Assembly (NCBI RefSeq): GCF_002443255.2
Contig: NW_019211456.1
Location: 39,315,042 to 39,379,041, forward strand
DNA length: 64,000 nucleotides
Source of the DNA: Varroa destructor
Taxonomy: Eukaryota > Arthropoda > Arachnida > Mesostigmata > Varroidae
Direction of reading: 5' to 3'
Under the pieces are notes generated by a model. That model had not been told where the DNA came from and did no database searches. It saw only the letters and a program-made list of their open reading frames with translations. The position numbers and the translations under genes were made by a program. Each line of letters starts with the position of its first letter. Within the stretch, counting starts at the first letter, position 1. Shown here in pieces: positions 13,031 through 24,640 of the stretch.

Positions 13031-16000
13031 TCACGTGTAGTCTATGGTATCGTCAAAGTTCTTCACGTTGCCATGTGCTGGTCACGTGAACGCGTTTTAT
13101 AATTTTATGTGCCTGCTCCTCTCGATGAGCTAGCTCTCTGCAAAACACTATTTTTCACAGTGTTTTCTGTTGTCGTAATTTAAACTTGTTAAGTTACTAC
13201 TAACTCGTTCCGTATGATCTGGCTGGGCTTTAGCATGATTTTGAAAAGTGCGTTCTCCAGTTAATACGAGTTGTACTTTGCAAAGCTAAGTCACAATAAC
13301 GGGCATGAATGGCTTCTTCAAAACTGACTCGTTCATTTACAGGAAGAATTTGCCTTTTTATTTACGGGTGAAATACATTTTGTGTATCTCTATTAATGAG
13401 TGGAAAATATACGGAATAATAGTATTGTTGTATTTTTGTAATATTTTGAATGTCATTGTAGCCGTTATTTATTTACAAACTCTTCTTACAAATACACTTA
13501 AGACGATAGAAGTGTTCCGTCTGGACATGGTCCATTTACGATGGACCGATAGACTGGCTTGAAATCTAAAGCTTTGTTTGTTATAAAGTACAGAAAAACG
13601 CATGAAAGGCGTTCCTGTGACACCTTCGCTAGGTATCATTGGTGTACAGATTAAGCCCTGGCCCTTAAGTTTTGACTAAGCAAAATTGTTTAGACCTCTA
13701 CTTTGACAGTGAGGTGTTCTATTGCGCTAAACAACTACTTCTTTTGGGACATCCCAGAGAAATGTACAGTTTATACTCGACAAAAAACAAGATGTCATGT
13801 TTTACAATATCTAAGGTTTGTACTACGTACAAGGCTGGGGGAACCGACTGTAACTTTGCAGAGGACAATTTGAAGGCGTCGATAGATAGTGCATGCTTAG
13901 AATTTTATGCGGAACTTGAGCTTTCGAAAGCGGATCAGATCGGCGAAAACTAAGTTTAGCTTGAACTGCATCATGTGAAACGCTTTCAAGCTTTTTAGTT
14001 AGATTGGTGTAAGTTTCATACCAAACCGCCATGAATGAATATCCAATAAAATTACTATGGGCACACATCGAGACCGATAAAAGGACATCAGCAGGCAACT
14101 ACGATTCTTGTCCTAAACATCCTTCCGTAGTAAATATTTTCTACAGCGGTAGACCCAAAACAATTGTCTTTAAGATATCAAACTAAGACGTATCGTGAAG
14201 TCAATGTTCTTCTTTGTATTCTTACACACACACAGATAATGAATAAACATGCAAATATTATAGAAGCAAATTGGGCTAGATAACCTTTTAAATTTTGCGG
14301 TTAAGGAACTTCGCACGATAGCACACATATGTACCTACTGAATGGCAAACCTGTTAGCTGTCGTTGCTGGTAGCTTTTACTGAGGCAAACTACAGAAGTT
14401 AGTCATTCATTAAAAAAACTAAGTAATTACCACGCGCTTTACAATACGTTACGTGCTGAAGGTTTGAAGCTCATTAGTACGGGCATTGTACTACTGTTTT
14501 AAGTGGGTTCCGTAGTTAGGTTATTCGCGCTATTCTACTATGTAGAATATCGTTCCCTTCATTCCAAATGCTACAGTCTATTGTTAGGTTTAAAGCTTGT
14601 GGATCGAGTTAGCTCAGCCCCGTTCGTCCCTACGACATTCCAGTGTTGAAAGCTGCACACGAGACGTCCTTGATGAAATGTTGCTTAAACATATACCACT
14701 ATGAAGCGCGTCAGAAATCAAGCGACGTCGTAAGGGGTCGAGAAGTTACTAGCTCACGGCCACGGATATTTCAGCGGACAGCCAGGAAAGAACGGAGTGC
14801 GCCTGTCAAGTATTATTCTCATTGTAAAAAAAAAAGGGCAAAATGTTCAGGTGATTTCAAGCTGGACATGTACACGGTGGTTAAAGACGGTCACCAAGCG
14901 CTGCTGGTACAGCGTATTAAATATACAGGACGCAATAAACTAATGAGAAATGTCAAGCATACGTCAGGCAATAGGTAAGGTTATGATGAAGAGTAAATAC
15001 TACATTTCTAGATTTTTTCCTGAGTTGATTTTTAAACGAAAGCTAATCATTGAGTGCAGGCCATTCATCAGGCGTTTACATGCGCTTAATTAACTTTGTG
15101 TTTATACCAGCATGTTGATGCTGATAGCAACCCGACTGGCCCGAACCTATGCAGCTTTCGGTGGATAGGTAGCAGCGCCAGTATTGGCAAAAGCAAGTGA
15201 CGCTATTTAGGAATATTTGGCGCTTGCCCTGGTCAACGCCTAATGCTGGCCTGTGCAATAGCGCCACATGCTTTGCTTACGAAATCCTCCTTTGATACTG
15301 TTGAATTAGTAAAGCTGGTTGCCTATCACAAACTAGTACAGTGCCGTTCACATTTACGCGCAATTATCTCACAGTAAGGCTGTTTCAGTGGCCTGGGAAG
15401 AAGTCCATTGGAGCTTCAATAGGCCTATGATGACTACATCATTGAAAAAAAGATGTGTGAGCGCCAGCATTAATGTATGCTAATCATAATAGCTACCGTA
15501 AGGCAAGCTATTTGGTATTGATTCAATGCACGCTGTAACGCAACTTTCAATCGAAAATATGGCTACGTTCGTTCGCCGCGGGCTAATCAAAGAAGTCCCC
15601 ATGACAGTATAGTGGGTAACGCATCCGCCTCCGAATTTTGAGGACACGTTATAGTCTAGCTTCGAGTTCGGGCACGCACTCGTGCATTTCGTGCTGGGAG
15701 CCATCCGTGTGGCCGCAGCGGTACCGGACGTAAACGCCGAAAATAACGCCGAAGAAGTCGAAACATAGGGGCCCACTACAGGAGCAATGGTTTCCATTTA
15801 TTCCCAGTGTTTATATCAAGACCATGGTCAAAAAGGAAATCTTTTTCTCTCTTCTGTCTTATTTTTACACCGGACTGAACGGTCTGTCACGTCTGAATGT
15901 GTGTATATCGGGAAGCCACCCTCTTAGGAAAGGCAGCGTTCAGACTACGGTCTGATTCAAGTCTATCTTGATGTTCTATAAGTCTATATATTTGTACGGA

Positions 16001-18020
16001 CCATTCTTTATCGTTTTAAAGTTGAGGCAAAATCGAAAAGTATCGAAAATTGTTTTTGGCCCATTGTTCTTTAGTGCTTTCCTGTATTTCCACAGTTCGT
16101 GTTTGCCTGTTGCATTGGAGCTGAGTGTACACAATGGCCTCCATCATGGTAAGAGACTAGGACATGTCGGGCTGCTTTAAAAACGTCATCAAGCTTACCT
16201 ACGCTTCAACATTTTTAAAGGTCGTCACACGCCTCTGCCGTGCCGTGTCTCGCGCCGGATCGCATCACACATTTGAAAAGTCCGAGAGTGACATCATCAA
16301 CTTGACGAATGATTTGAAATCAATGTCAAATGGTTTTTCAAAAGTATTCAGATTTTAATAGATAATAGTGATCTATTCATATAGCGTACTATAGTGTAGT
16401 AGGGCATAATCCGCTCGAAGCCCGAAACTCGAACGAGATAATTACAGTATTAGTCAATATTCAGATATTACGCAACGGCATATCGATAGACGGTAGAAAG
16501 GGGCAGAATGAACAAAGTGTCTTACCGGGAGCTTCAAAAATTTCCCCATGATACTTTTATTGTGTTCGAGAGGAATGCTGTCATATGGATCTGCTTTTTC
16601 AGCCAATATAGCTAAGAATCAACGAAAAATAGATAGAGCTACTTTATTTGGACATTATAATAAACTAGCTCTATTATCATAACCAATAGTTTAATTTTCA
16701 TCAAAAGTTTACCGGATCTTTAGGATAAAAATATTAACACGTTTTCTCAAACGACATTTCTTAATATTGTTGTTCTAAATTAACGTTATGCCTTTCCTTG
16801 AGTGCTAGATAGAGAAGCGGTCATACGCTCTATCCACGAAGTGTTTTCTCCTGGTGCTCCGTTTTCAATAAAGTAGAGGCTTAAATTTATTTGATTTTGT
16901 TTATAGCTTTCGCTAAATTTTGAGCCTTCTCCTTATACCGTTATGAACCTGCGTGGCTATTGTTATTGAATTTGTCTTGGGGCCCTGCGAGTCTAGGGGA
17001 TACACTTGGCTTGCAGAGAGCATACCCACCCGGGGGCCACGAATAAGAGGAGCAAGTCGAAACGGAAAGTTTACAGTGGCTGGGGTTACTGCCTACGTGA
17101 TTTATCCCCCGTCGGCTTTTTTGCAGCAGTTACATTGCGCTCCTCGAATATTTGTAGATTTTGATTATAGTAGTAGTTGAACAAGAAGTGGAAAGGTAGA
17201 CAGGTACTGAAGAAAGCTATGGTAGGTTCTCTTTCCTCTCCGCAGACTCTTTTTCGGGTCCTTCGAGTTTCACTCTTCAGACACGCAGATGACGTCAATA
17301 TAGATTTTTCTCGTCTTTCACTTGTTCCGTTTTAGCTGCCTGTTCAGTCGCGTCGACTCGCCGCCAGTTCCATTGGCTCATTTAGACGTCGAAACACCTG
17401 CGCAGGTTCAGGATGCAGGACATGAAGCGCAATATGGTATCCCCTTCCTGCTGGCGTGGCCTACTCTGAGCACCTAAAGATGCTTACTCGGCTGAACCTC
17501 TCCCCGTTGTGGGGTAGTCGGACAACGAAATCAGGTTAATTCGTAGAGGAGGTCAAAATCGGGAGCGATGCGAACGATTTTCACTCAAAAGAAAAACAAC
17601 AAAAACACGTTGTTCTGTCTTGCCATTCATCTCTAGTTGCTGTCTTACCGCCTGGTACGCGAACGAAGTCAACGTATATAACGTAAGCGAGCGCCAGAGT
17701 AGTAGACGTAGATTCAATGGCAACGAGTAGGTAGCAAAAATGCAAAGTAAGCAATAACCTGACAGAGAAAATACTAACTGTGTTCTAGTCTATTGCAGCC
17801 AAAAACTAATAAGACCCGTAAAATCCTTGTGGATTACGTATAGTAATCCCTCAACATGTACTTGCGCTTTCACAGTGGTTCGCTCCATTCTTAGCTAGTC
17901 ATCTATATAGAATAGTACGTACGTTGATATCTGCACCTTCGAAACCTACAGAAACGCTACGGATCAATCTTAATGTTGATCTTTAGTCTGCGCAAAACTG
18001 AAGCAAAAGAACTTATCTGA
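13031..18020. other. Gene-free stretch, nothing convincing
   Basis: Mixed AT-rich sequence. Open frames at 13,672-13,953, 13,823-14,098, 14,643-14,978, 15,480-15,797 and 16,953-17,180 were examined. The minus-strand frame 15,480-15,797 starts with ATG and encodes 105 residues rich in Ser, Thr and Ala, without a signal peptide or family motif. About ten frames this long are expected by chance in 64 kb of this composition. I see no splice-site-supported exon. Confidence 0.5.
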
Positions 18021-18024
18021 CCTT

Positions 18025-18123
18025 TTATCATTTACCATTGGATTTGAACTAAGGACGTTTTTGGGTTCTGTTCGGTAAGAGCCATTATACTACTACGTCA
18101 AAAAAAAAAAAAAAAAAAAAAAA
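18025..18123 (-). repeat. tRNA-like (SINE-like or dead tRNA) sequence abutting a poly(A) run
   Basis: Read on the minus strand, this segment has TAGTATAATGG at 18,092-18,082. That fits the RNA polymerase III A box (TRGYNNARNNG). It also has GTTCAAATCC at 18,049-18,040, which fits the B box (GTTCRANNC). The two starts are 43 nt apart, the spacing of a tRNA gene. The acceptor and anticodon stems do not pair, so this is not a functional tRNA. A 24-base A run (plus strand, 18,100-18,123) lies immediately beside the A-box end. Possible explanations are a tRNA-derived SINE head, a decayed tRNA gene, or chance juxtaposition. Orientation is ambiguous because the A run would be upstream of the tRNA-like unit. 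Confidence 0.35.
18100..18123. repeat. Poly(A) run
   Basis: A 24-base uninterrupted A run on the plus strand, directly next to the tRNA-like segment. Confidence 0.85.
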
Positions 18124-21100
18124 GTGAAAAATTCGCTTTTATGCTAACTACACATATCCGAATCGTCCCTCAAATGACTTTGCATCGGGTTTAACGTACG
18201 TGTAGTACCGTTTTCTCTAATTCGCGAACTTATTCGCACATTTAGGCCTATTTTTGTTGTCCTTATAGTTGCTCAGTCGTGCCAAAGCTTTTCATCGGGC
18301 ATGCTTCTGAAAAAGAACGTCTCGTGATCTGAAAATCTGGTGAATAACGAAGTTAACTGTAAAAAACGTGTTACAAACAGCGACATTTAGGTTGATCTAC
18401 TACCCACAACCTGCCATTTAAGAGTTTCGACCAATTTTGGCGGACGCCGATCTAAGGTTGCCTTCAAAGCGCTCTCGTCAATTACCGAGCCTACAGTAGC
18501 ACTCGTTACTTACTCGTAGACATTAATCTCGAAAAGCTCCCTGCAACGTTGCAGGGAGCCTCTCGTGAATTCTTGGCTTCGTCGTGAACACGGAACATGA
18601 TGTCAAACCTTTGGTGCTCTATCTCTCTTCGGTTTACAAAGATCGACTGGAAGTTTTTCACCTTTAAGCGTCTAAAAGACAACACGAAATACACACTCGA
18701 ATTATCCGCCATTGTTGTCTTTGGATATATCGAAAAGCGGTCTACTATGGGTCGAGCATTAGCCGACAAAGACCAGTTGATTTTACCGACATTTGTTTCA
18801 TCCATAACGTGAGAAAAATTTTATTCGGCAAAAAATACCTTATAGCACACCTAATAGCTCTTTTAACAGCTGCATGGACGTAACGGATAAATCCATGTAG
18901 TATTTCTGATCCTTTTGAAGAAAACGTATGATATACATTACTTCAGTCATTGTGACACCATGACGATCAACATACGCTGTACTGTCTAGTGATTTTTAGG
19001 ACGACCATATGCAATTTAGATGCAATACGACATATATTTCTAGCCGAGTAGAAGCTCCGTCTTTTCAGAAGATTTGAGATGTTTTCACCTTCAATCTTTA
19101 CTTTTATACAGAATATTTATGTCGCTCCTGGAAGCGATAGGTATATTCGCATTTGTATACTACAAACCAGATATGACTATCACTTACGTCCCAGGTCGAG
19201 TTCCGCCCTTATCATCATAAACGTGATGCTTCCAACCTCTCCAATCTTTACTTTCTGTGTAAATTTGTGTAAAATCACTTCGCATTATAATACTATGTCA
19301 CTCAATTAAGCTAAGAGTAGCACTAGAGCAAGACCCTATTATTCCAGCCGGGGGTAGTCTATTTAGATTGCGTACGTGTGCGGCCGTGGATGGTCTAATG
19401 GTGACCTAATGCGGCTTGAACGAAAAGTTCATCAGATGTAGCTAGGGCTATCAAAGGCGATCGCTATTAAGGCGAGGATTAGTAGCAGGGATAAGACCAA
19501 AGGCAGTTTTCCGGTTATTGGTATGAGCCATCATGCAGTCGGCTACAGTGCCCATTGCTTTAGCGATCGGAGCCGTTTGAGCAGCGATCTTAGCGAGTGC
19601 AACGGGCTTTTTACTTGCTTGCTGTATTATCATTTAATCGGAAATAATAATGTCCATATAAAGAAATCTAAATCAAATAAGTAGCAAACGGCGTTTGTGT
19701 TCACAAATATGGAATTTAAGTAAAAAAAAGTCGCTTGGTAACAACCGGAAAGCAAGAGGCATGCTACTATGCAAGGGACACTTGACTATCAGGAACTTCA
19801 AGGTTTAAAGGTTCTCTAAAATTAAATTAAATAAAAAAAATATCCTAAGGTTTTACTAGAAAACGCAGACCTTAACGCGAGGTCTACCTTATTCACAAAA
19901 CCATTCCCTAGATATCTGCGCTGCCATATCTGACTTCTACCTGATGAATATGGGTCATTAGCCATTATTTATTATATTTTAACAAAAACATTTTAAGGCA
20001 ATCTAAGGGGACGTTTATCGCAAACTTCCATTTTCAAATTTATTTATTTTGGCGCGTTCAACATTGACCACTAAAAAAAAAACCATGTGCGACGTAGTTT
20101 TTTGGGTCCCGTCGATATTGTTGTGTTTTTACGCTGTTACGCTAGTTCAAACCTATACTTTCTACAACGAATCCTTGGGTATGTTCTGTCTAATTGACAT
20201 TTATAGCTCCGGGACATATAATCTGCACGAAGATATTTATTTGCTGTCCTAGAACTGCATTCATGCTCACTGGATCTACAAAATGAAGGTGGTCAGTAAC
20301 TGGTATTCTGAGCCGTTCAGTGAAGAAAGCCAGTTTTGGTACTGGGTTAGACAACACGATTCATTGGCTTAGTCAGGGCTGAGTTAGCAACTTAGTAGTT
20401 GTGGTTCTGCAAAACAGCGAATTTTAAATAGTTATCTTCGTTTCAACCATCGGAGTCACTAGTTGCGGGTCCTACAACTGACGCCACCTCGTGTTCTGTC
20501 GCGCTGCTAATTTCCTCATTCAGAGTGTTGTTGGCAAGGTTCTAGATAGCATAGGACAATACCTGGCGGCCTCCTACGCTACCTATATCGAAACAGCAAG
20601 CAAAATCAGTTGACAGGACACGACGGCGCTCATGATCGTTCAAATCACGCGTATTATCAATAGTGCAAGTAGCGAAAACGCCCGCAACAACGGCAAAAGC
20701 TGGCCCATGTCAGCAATTCCTCCATTCATTTTCCCGCTCCATCTCCCTGCCGCCTCCGTTCTATGCTATACGAAATGCTATCTGGTGTCTCAATTCATCA
20801 CCATTAAAGATATCCCAACTTCACAGTGCAGTCTCCTGGTACGGCTGATGTCTGAGTGCTGTCGTTTTTGCTGTGTTTGCCTTCTCGATACGCGAGTGTG
20901 CACAACCCCATACCTCCACAGGTTTTTCTAATGGCTCACATAATATTATCTGGATTTTTTCTTTCCCAATTCAGAATGAGTGAATTGGATACAATATAGT
21001 TTAATTAATCGATCTTCTTTGTACAGTGTCGACCTTTTCTTTCATTGTATGGCGCTTCCGAATTGTTAGTTGTAGAAATGCGCACACACACTAGTTTACG

Positions 21101-21571
21101 TCGGGAATTGAAAAACAGTAAAGAGAAACAGCGAGAAAAAGATGGAAAGGGATAGAGGGAAAGAAAGGGGTGGACAGAGTCTCGTTTGAGCGCCTAGTTG
21201 TTGCCAGACAATTCGCTGATTGGTTACGTGTATAAGGTTCTTGTTCATTTGTTTACAAAATAGTTCCGAGCAGTTGAACACCTGCTGACTATGCATATAT
21301 ATTTGCATATTGTTTTACTGGTGTTATAAAGTATTTACGAGAACACAGACTAACTAACATACATTAGTTAACAGTATAATAGTTAAGTAACGTGCATTAA
21401 TGCAGAGATTCAACATAGGGCCGCTTAATCACCGATGGCTTGAACTCACCAAATTGTCCGCCTTATATGTTCAGTTACAAATGAATCCGGCGAACTTTAA
21501 AATTGATAAGATTTTGAGATAGAATTTTTTTTTTCGTGTATAAGAATTACTTTCCTTTATTATTTACACAC
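18124..21571. other. Gene-free stretch containing a perfect palindrome
   Basis: No gene recognised. The minus strand is open at 18,805-18,506 (99 codons) while the plus strand is open at 18,597-18,812. Neither has a motif I trust. A minus-strand frame at 19,633-19,451 is rich in Ala and Lys and looks mildly protein-like, but it has no start context or family match. The 24-bp palindrome at 18,536-18,559 is listed separately. Confidence 0.5.
18536..18559. repeat. Perfect 24-bp palindrome
   Basis: The half GCTCCCTGCAAC is followed directly by its exact reverse complement with no spacer. The bases just outside (A and C) do not extend the symmetry. A perfect 24-bp palindrome is expected about 0.004 times in 64 kb of random sequence (64,000 divided by 4 to the 12th). 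It could extrude as a cruciform or be the target of a dimeric DNA-binding protein. Function unknown. Confidence 0.9.
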
Positions 21572-22100
21572 TTAACCCAGCACTTTGGCAGCTTCCGGAC
21601 AGCCAATATACCTCTCATTCGCGTTCCCATATGTAATTTCTTTATCTATGGCTACTTGACACTGCGATATGTTTGCCCAACAGTTGTTCTTCTTACGGCA
21701 TCGAGAGCCCCGTAATTTCACGGAATTCAATCGAAGAAATAAGCGGTTTAAAGCCAACGCCTACTATTCCTTTGCTTAACCTAGGAAGTAATTGCGGTAT
21801 GGCGATGAGGTCTGGCGTTGTTGTTGGACCAACAGACTGCATGTTTTCGAACGCCGCGCTATTGTCCATGAGTCTCTTGAGAAATTTGTGATATGTAGCA
21901 TTTATAGTTTCATTTTCGGTAAGTATCCCGTAAGGCCAGGTGTCCTTGATGTCCATTTGAAGTACTGCCACCGGCTTACATATGAACCTAGTCCATACTA
22001 TTACAGAATTCAATTTCTCTCCACGACGACGCCATGCTCACGCCTTCTTCCTGTCTGATTGACTGTACAGATTGAACCATGCTTCATCTACGGCGACCGT
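21572..22100 (-). pseudogene. Tc1/mariner-superfamily transposase relic
   Basis: This minus-strand relic encodes parts of a DDE transposase of the Tc1/mariner superfamily, which cuts and pastes a DNA transposon. Reading downward from 22,100, VDEAWF carries the first catalytic Asp and is followed by a stop near 22,043. Then come WRRRGEK and, in the frame ending at 21,693, GILTENETINATYHKFL, which is the usual (P)ENxTINxxxY block. In a shifted frame at 21,828-21,787 the block NNARPHRHTAIT matches the conserved DNARPHTA motif, but the second catalytic Asp is Asn. A third frame (21,757-21,572) ends with NCWANISQCQVAIDKEI, matching the C-terminal helix before the stop. At least two frameshifts and one stop make it inactive. 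The N-terminal helix-turn-helix part, expected above 22,100, was not convincingly seen. Terminal inverted repeats were not identified. Confidence 0.78.
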
Positions 22101-24640
22101 ATCCTTCAGGCGGGTTGTCTATAGATTAAAGTCTCACAAGTCGTTAGTGAGGCATGAATTTACGGAGGACCCATTTTTTCGAATTTTCAGCATTTGGGTT
22201 ACAATTCTGTAACACGTTACATTTAAAACCTTAGACGACTCGTGTAATATGTATCCAGCGAAACCGTTAGCCCTCAGTAGACACCACGTGGCCCAAGGCG
22301 TCTCAAAGGAGCTTGTGGGTTAGCAGTGCCTTGAAGAAAACGAGCTTGACAGTTGAATTCCGTGCGTTCCATTTGGGTAATTCAGCATTTCTCTTCCCTA
22401 CCCTTAGTTGGCTTGCTATCTGGTTTCAAAGCCTAGGGTGGGGCTCGCATTGTAATAAGCATCATTTGACATCCGTACGATCCCATTGTAATAATTTTCA
22501 GTATTCACGGCGAAGATCGCTTTCTTTTTCTTTAATCAGGGTTATCCGAAACAGATACATCCAATGCTACGTGGATGATGGGACATGCCGTATTGGCAAA
22601 AAGACAGAAGAAAACCATCCAATAGGCGATTCCGATATCTTTATGAGTGAGAGTAAGGTTGGTTGTCGGTACGCGCCGGGTCGAAAGCCCCGTTACAATA
22701 AGACGCAGATTAATATCAGCAGACAAGCCATCATATATCTCTAAATGGTTCATAGTTTTCGCAAAATACTAATTATGGATAAATACTTGCGATGACGGTA
22801 ACACATAGAAAATCCGGCTAAAATATTGGTATACAGAGAGTAAGACGTCTAGAAGAGTAAAATATGATTCATCGATTGCCATGACAAGAATATAAGTTTA
22901 AGGAATCGGTCTATGGTTTTTTTATATGATGAAGGTACTTGTCTAAAAGATTTATAGGGAAATAGATGGCCAAGTGTTTCCAGAACGCAGAGTAGATTTC
23001 AGGTGCTATCGGATATGGATTCTGTAGGGACGTGCACTTGTTAATTGCAAACAAACACTGGAAAGAACAATCGAGGCAACAAACTTGAGAAGCTCTGGGT
23101 AGAAAGCTGTTTTTGGATAGAAAAATTTCAGAGAGCGGATAAGAATCCCATCAAGAATAACAGAAGAACTCTGATCGAACTAAATTTTTTTGTCAAACAA
23201 TTATCCAGCGCAAGTAACAAATAACTTATTTCGCTCTGCAGACGTTACTTACCGTGTAGCCATTAAATATCAGCTTGCCTTTTTCTTTAAATATTCAAGG
23301 CGAAACTAGCCAGTTTGTTATTCTGTTAAAAGTAACAGAAACAAACATATTGCTTTGTCTTGTTTACGAGTTCAGATGTTGTAGGATGTTCTGAATTAAT
23401 AAGATCATGCGTAATTTCTGTCCCAAGTTAGCTTTACTGCCTAGAGCAACAGCAATTATTAAGCTTATAACAGGAACAATAATTCGTAGTTTACGTCTAG
23501 TATCTGGGCGAGTTTTATATAAATGCACGTACTAATCTGATTGTATTGTTTTTATTCTAAAAAAACAATGCATGCAAAAACTCATTATTAACCCAAGCGC
23601 ACAGAGTTTGATGAAGCGGAGAAAAGCAATCGAAAAAAACACGATGTAAACTTGCGCACGCTGTTTTAGCGGAATTTTTGCTCATCCAATTTGTGGACTG
23701 CGATGTTTTCCTCGAATATTTAGCATCGATTATGCTGTAAACTAACTTCGTATAATGATTTTTTGAAGACATTTCAAGGTTCTGTCAGCTAAAAATATCA
23801 AGGCCGATAACTTCAGCCTACATGATAATTTTATTTTCCGATAATTTTCATGTTTTAAAGTTCCGCCAAACGTCTCTATTGCCGACGGTGCCAAAACGTG
23901 GAAGTACTAAAGCAACACGCACATTGCACAGGCCGTGAGAAAATTATGCTAGTACATTTTCAATATATCTAGATTGAAGGCTACCATTATTGATAGTAAT
24001 GGTCATCGAAAATCGGCATCGTTTTTGAACGCTGTGTATCAATTGGCACACGAGCGCAAGTCGTTTGTTGCCAAGACAATTTTTCGTCAGATATTTCATG
24101 TAGCAACCTTCAATTTCTGCAATTTTAAATAATACATTTTTGTTATAAACCATCACATCATAATTGCCTATCGTATTTTATAGCTGAGGCTATACGCACT
24201 AAGCGGGCCCTGATATCCAGCTCGGTGCAACCTCTGCCAGCAAATCGACGAACATGCTGTGGCAGAACAAACACACTCACCTGTTTATTTTGTTAAAAAT
24301 TCTAATTACATTACTATGTAGACTTGTATGTTTTTTTCCATGCAAGCATTTGACGCGTTTATATATAAGGCTTTTGTTTGCTGTACGTATATATATCCAT
24401 CATGTTTAATGTCTAAGTTCGCTTGCATATGGTGCCAGTGCAAGTCCTCTATGTAACGTTTTATAGAGAAAAAATATTTTAAGGAATGCTTATCGAGACG
24501 AACAATTGTTCTATCTATTGTGTTATCATATTTTTGTTACGATGAATTTACTCAGCTCATCAGAACACATTAACCGTACCCGATTTCTTCAGGTTCGAAT
24601 ATTGTAGATCGGTGCAGTAGCAGGCATTTCGCATGATTCC
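22101..24640. other. AT-rich stretch, possible upstream part of the transposon
   Basis: The part nearest 22,100 probably includes decayed upstream sequence of the transposon, for example a KKWVLRKFMPH-like string near 22,170 on the minus strand, where mariner proteins often have a K.VPH motif. Further out the sequence is AT-rich. Open frames at 22,313-22,744 (plus) and 22,532-22,753 (minus) overlap each other and show no family motif. I see nothing else. Confidence 0.4.

Noticed and set aside
18506..18805. 99-codon minus-strand frame beginning like a DDE transposase (DETNVGK)
   Set aside because: Only one short similarity. No second or third catalytic block follows, and both strands are open here.
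19391..19445. A-box-like TGGTCTAATGG that looks like the start of a tRNA (Glu-type)
   Set aside because: No matching B box at the right distance and no acceptor-stem pairing, so I do not call a tRNA.
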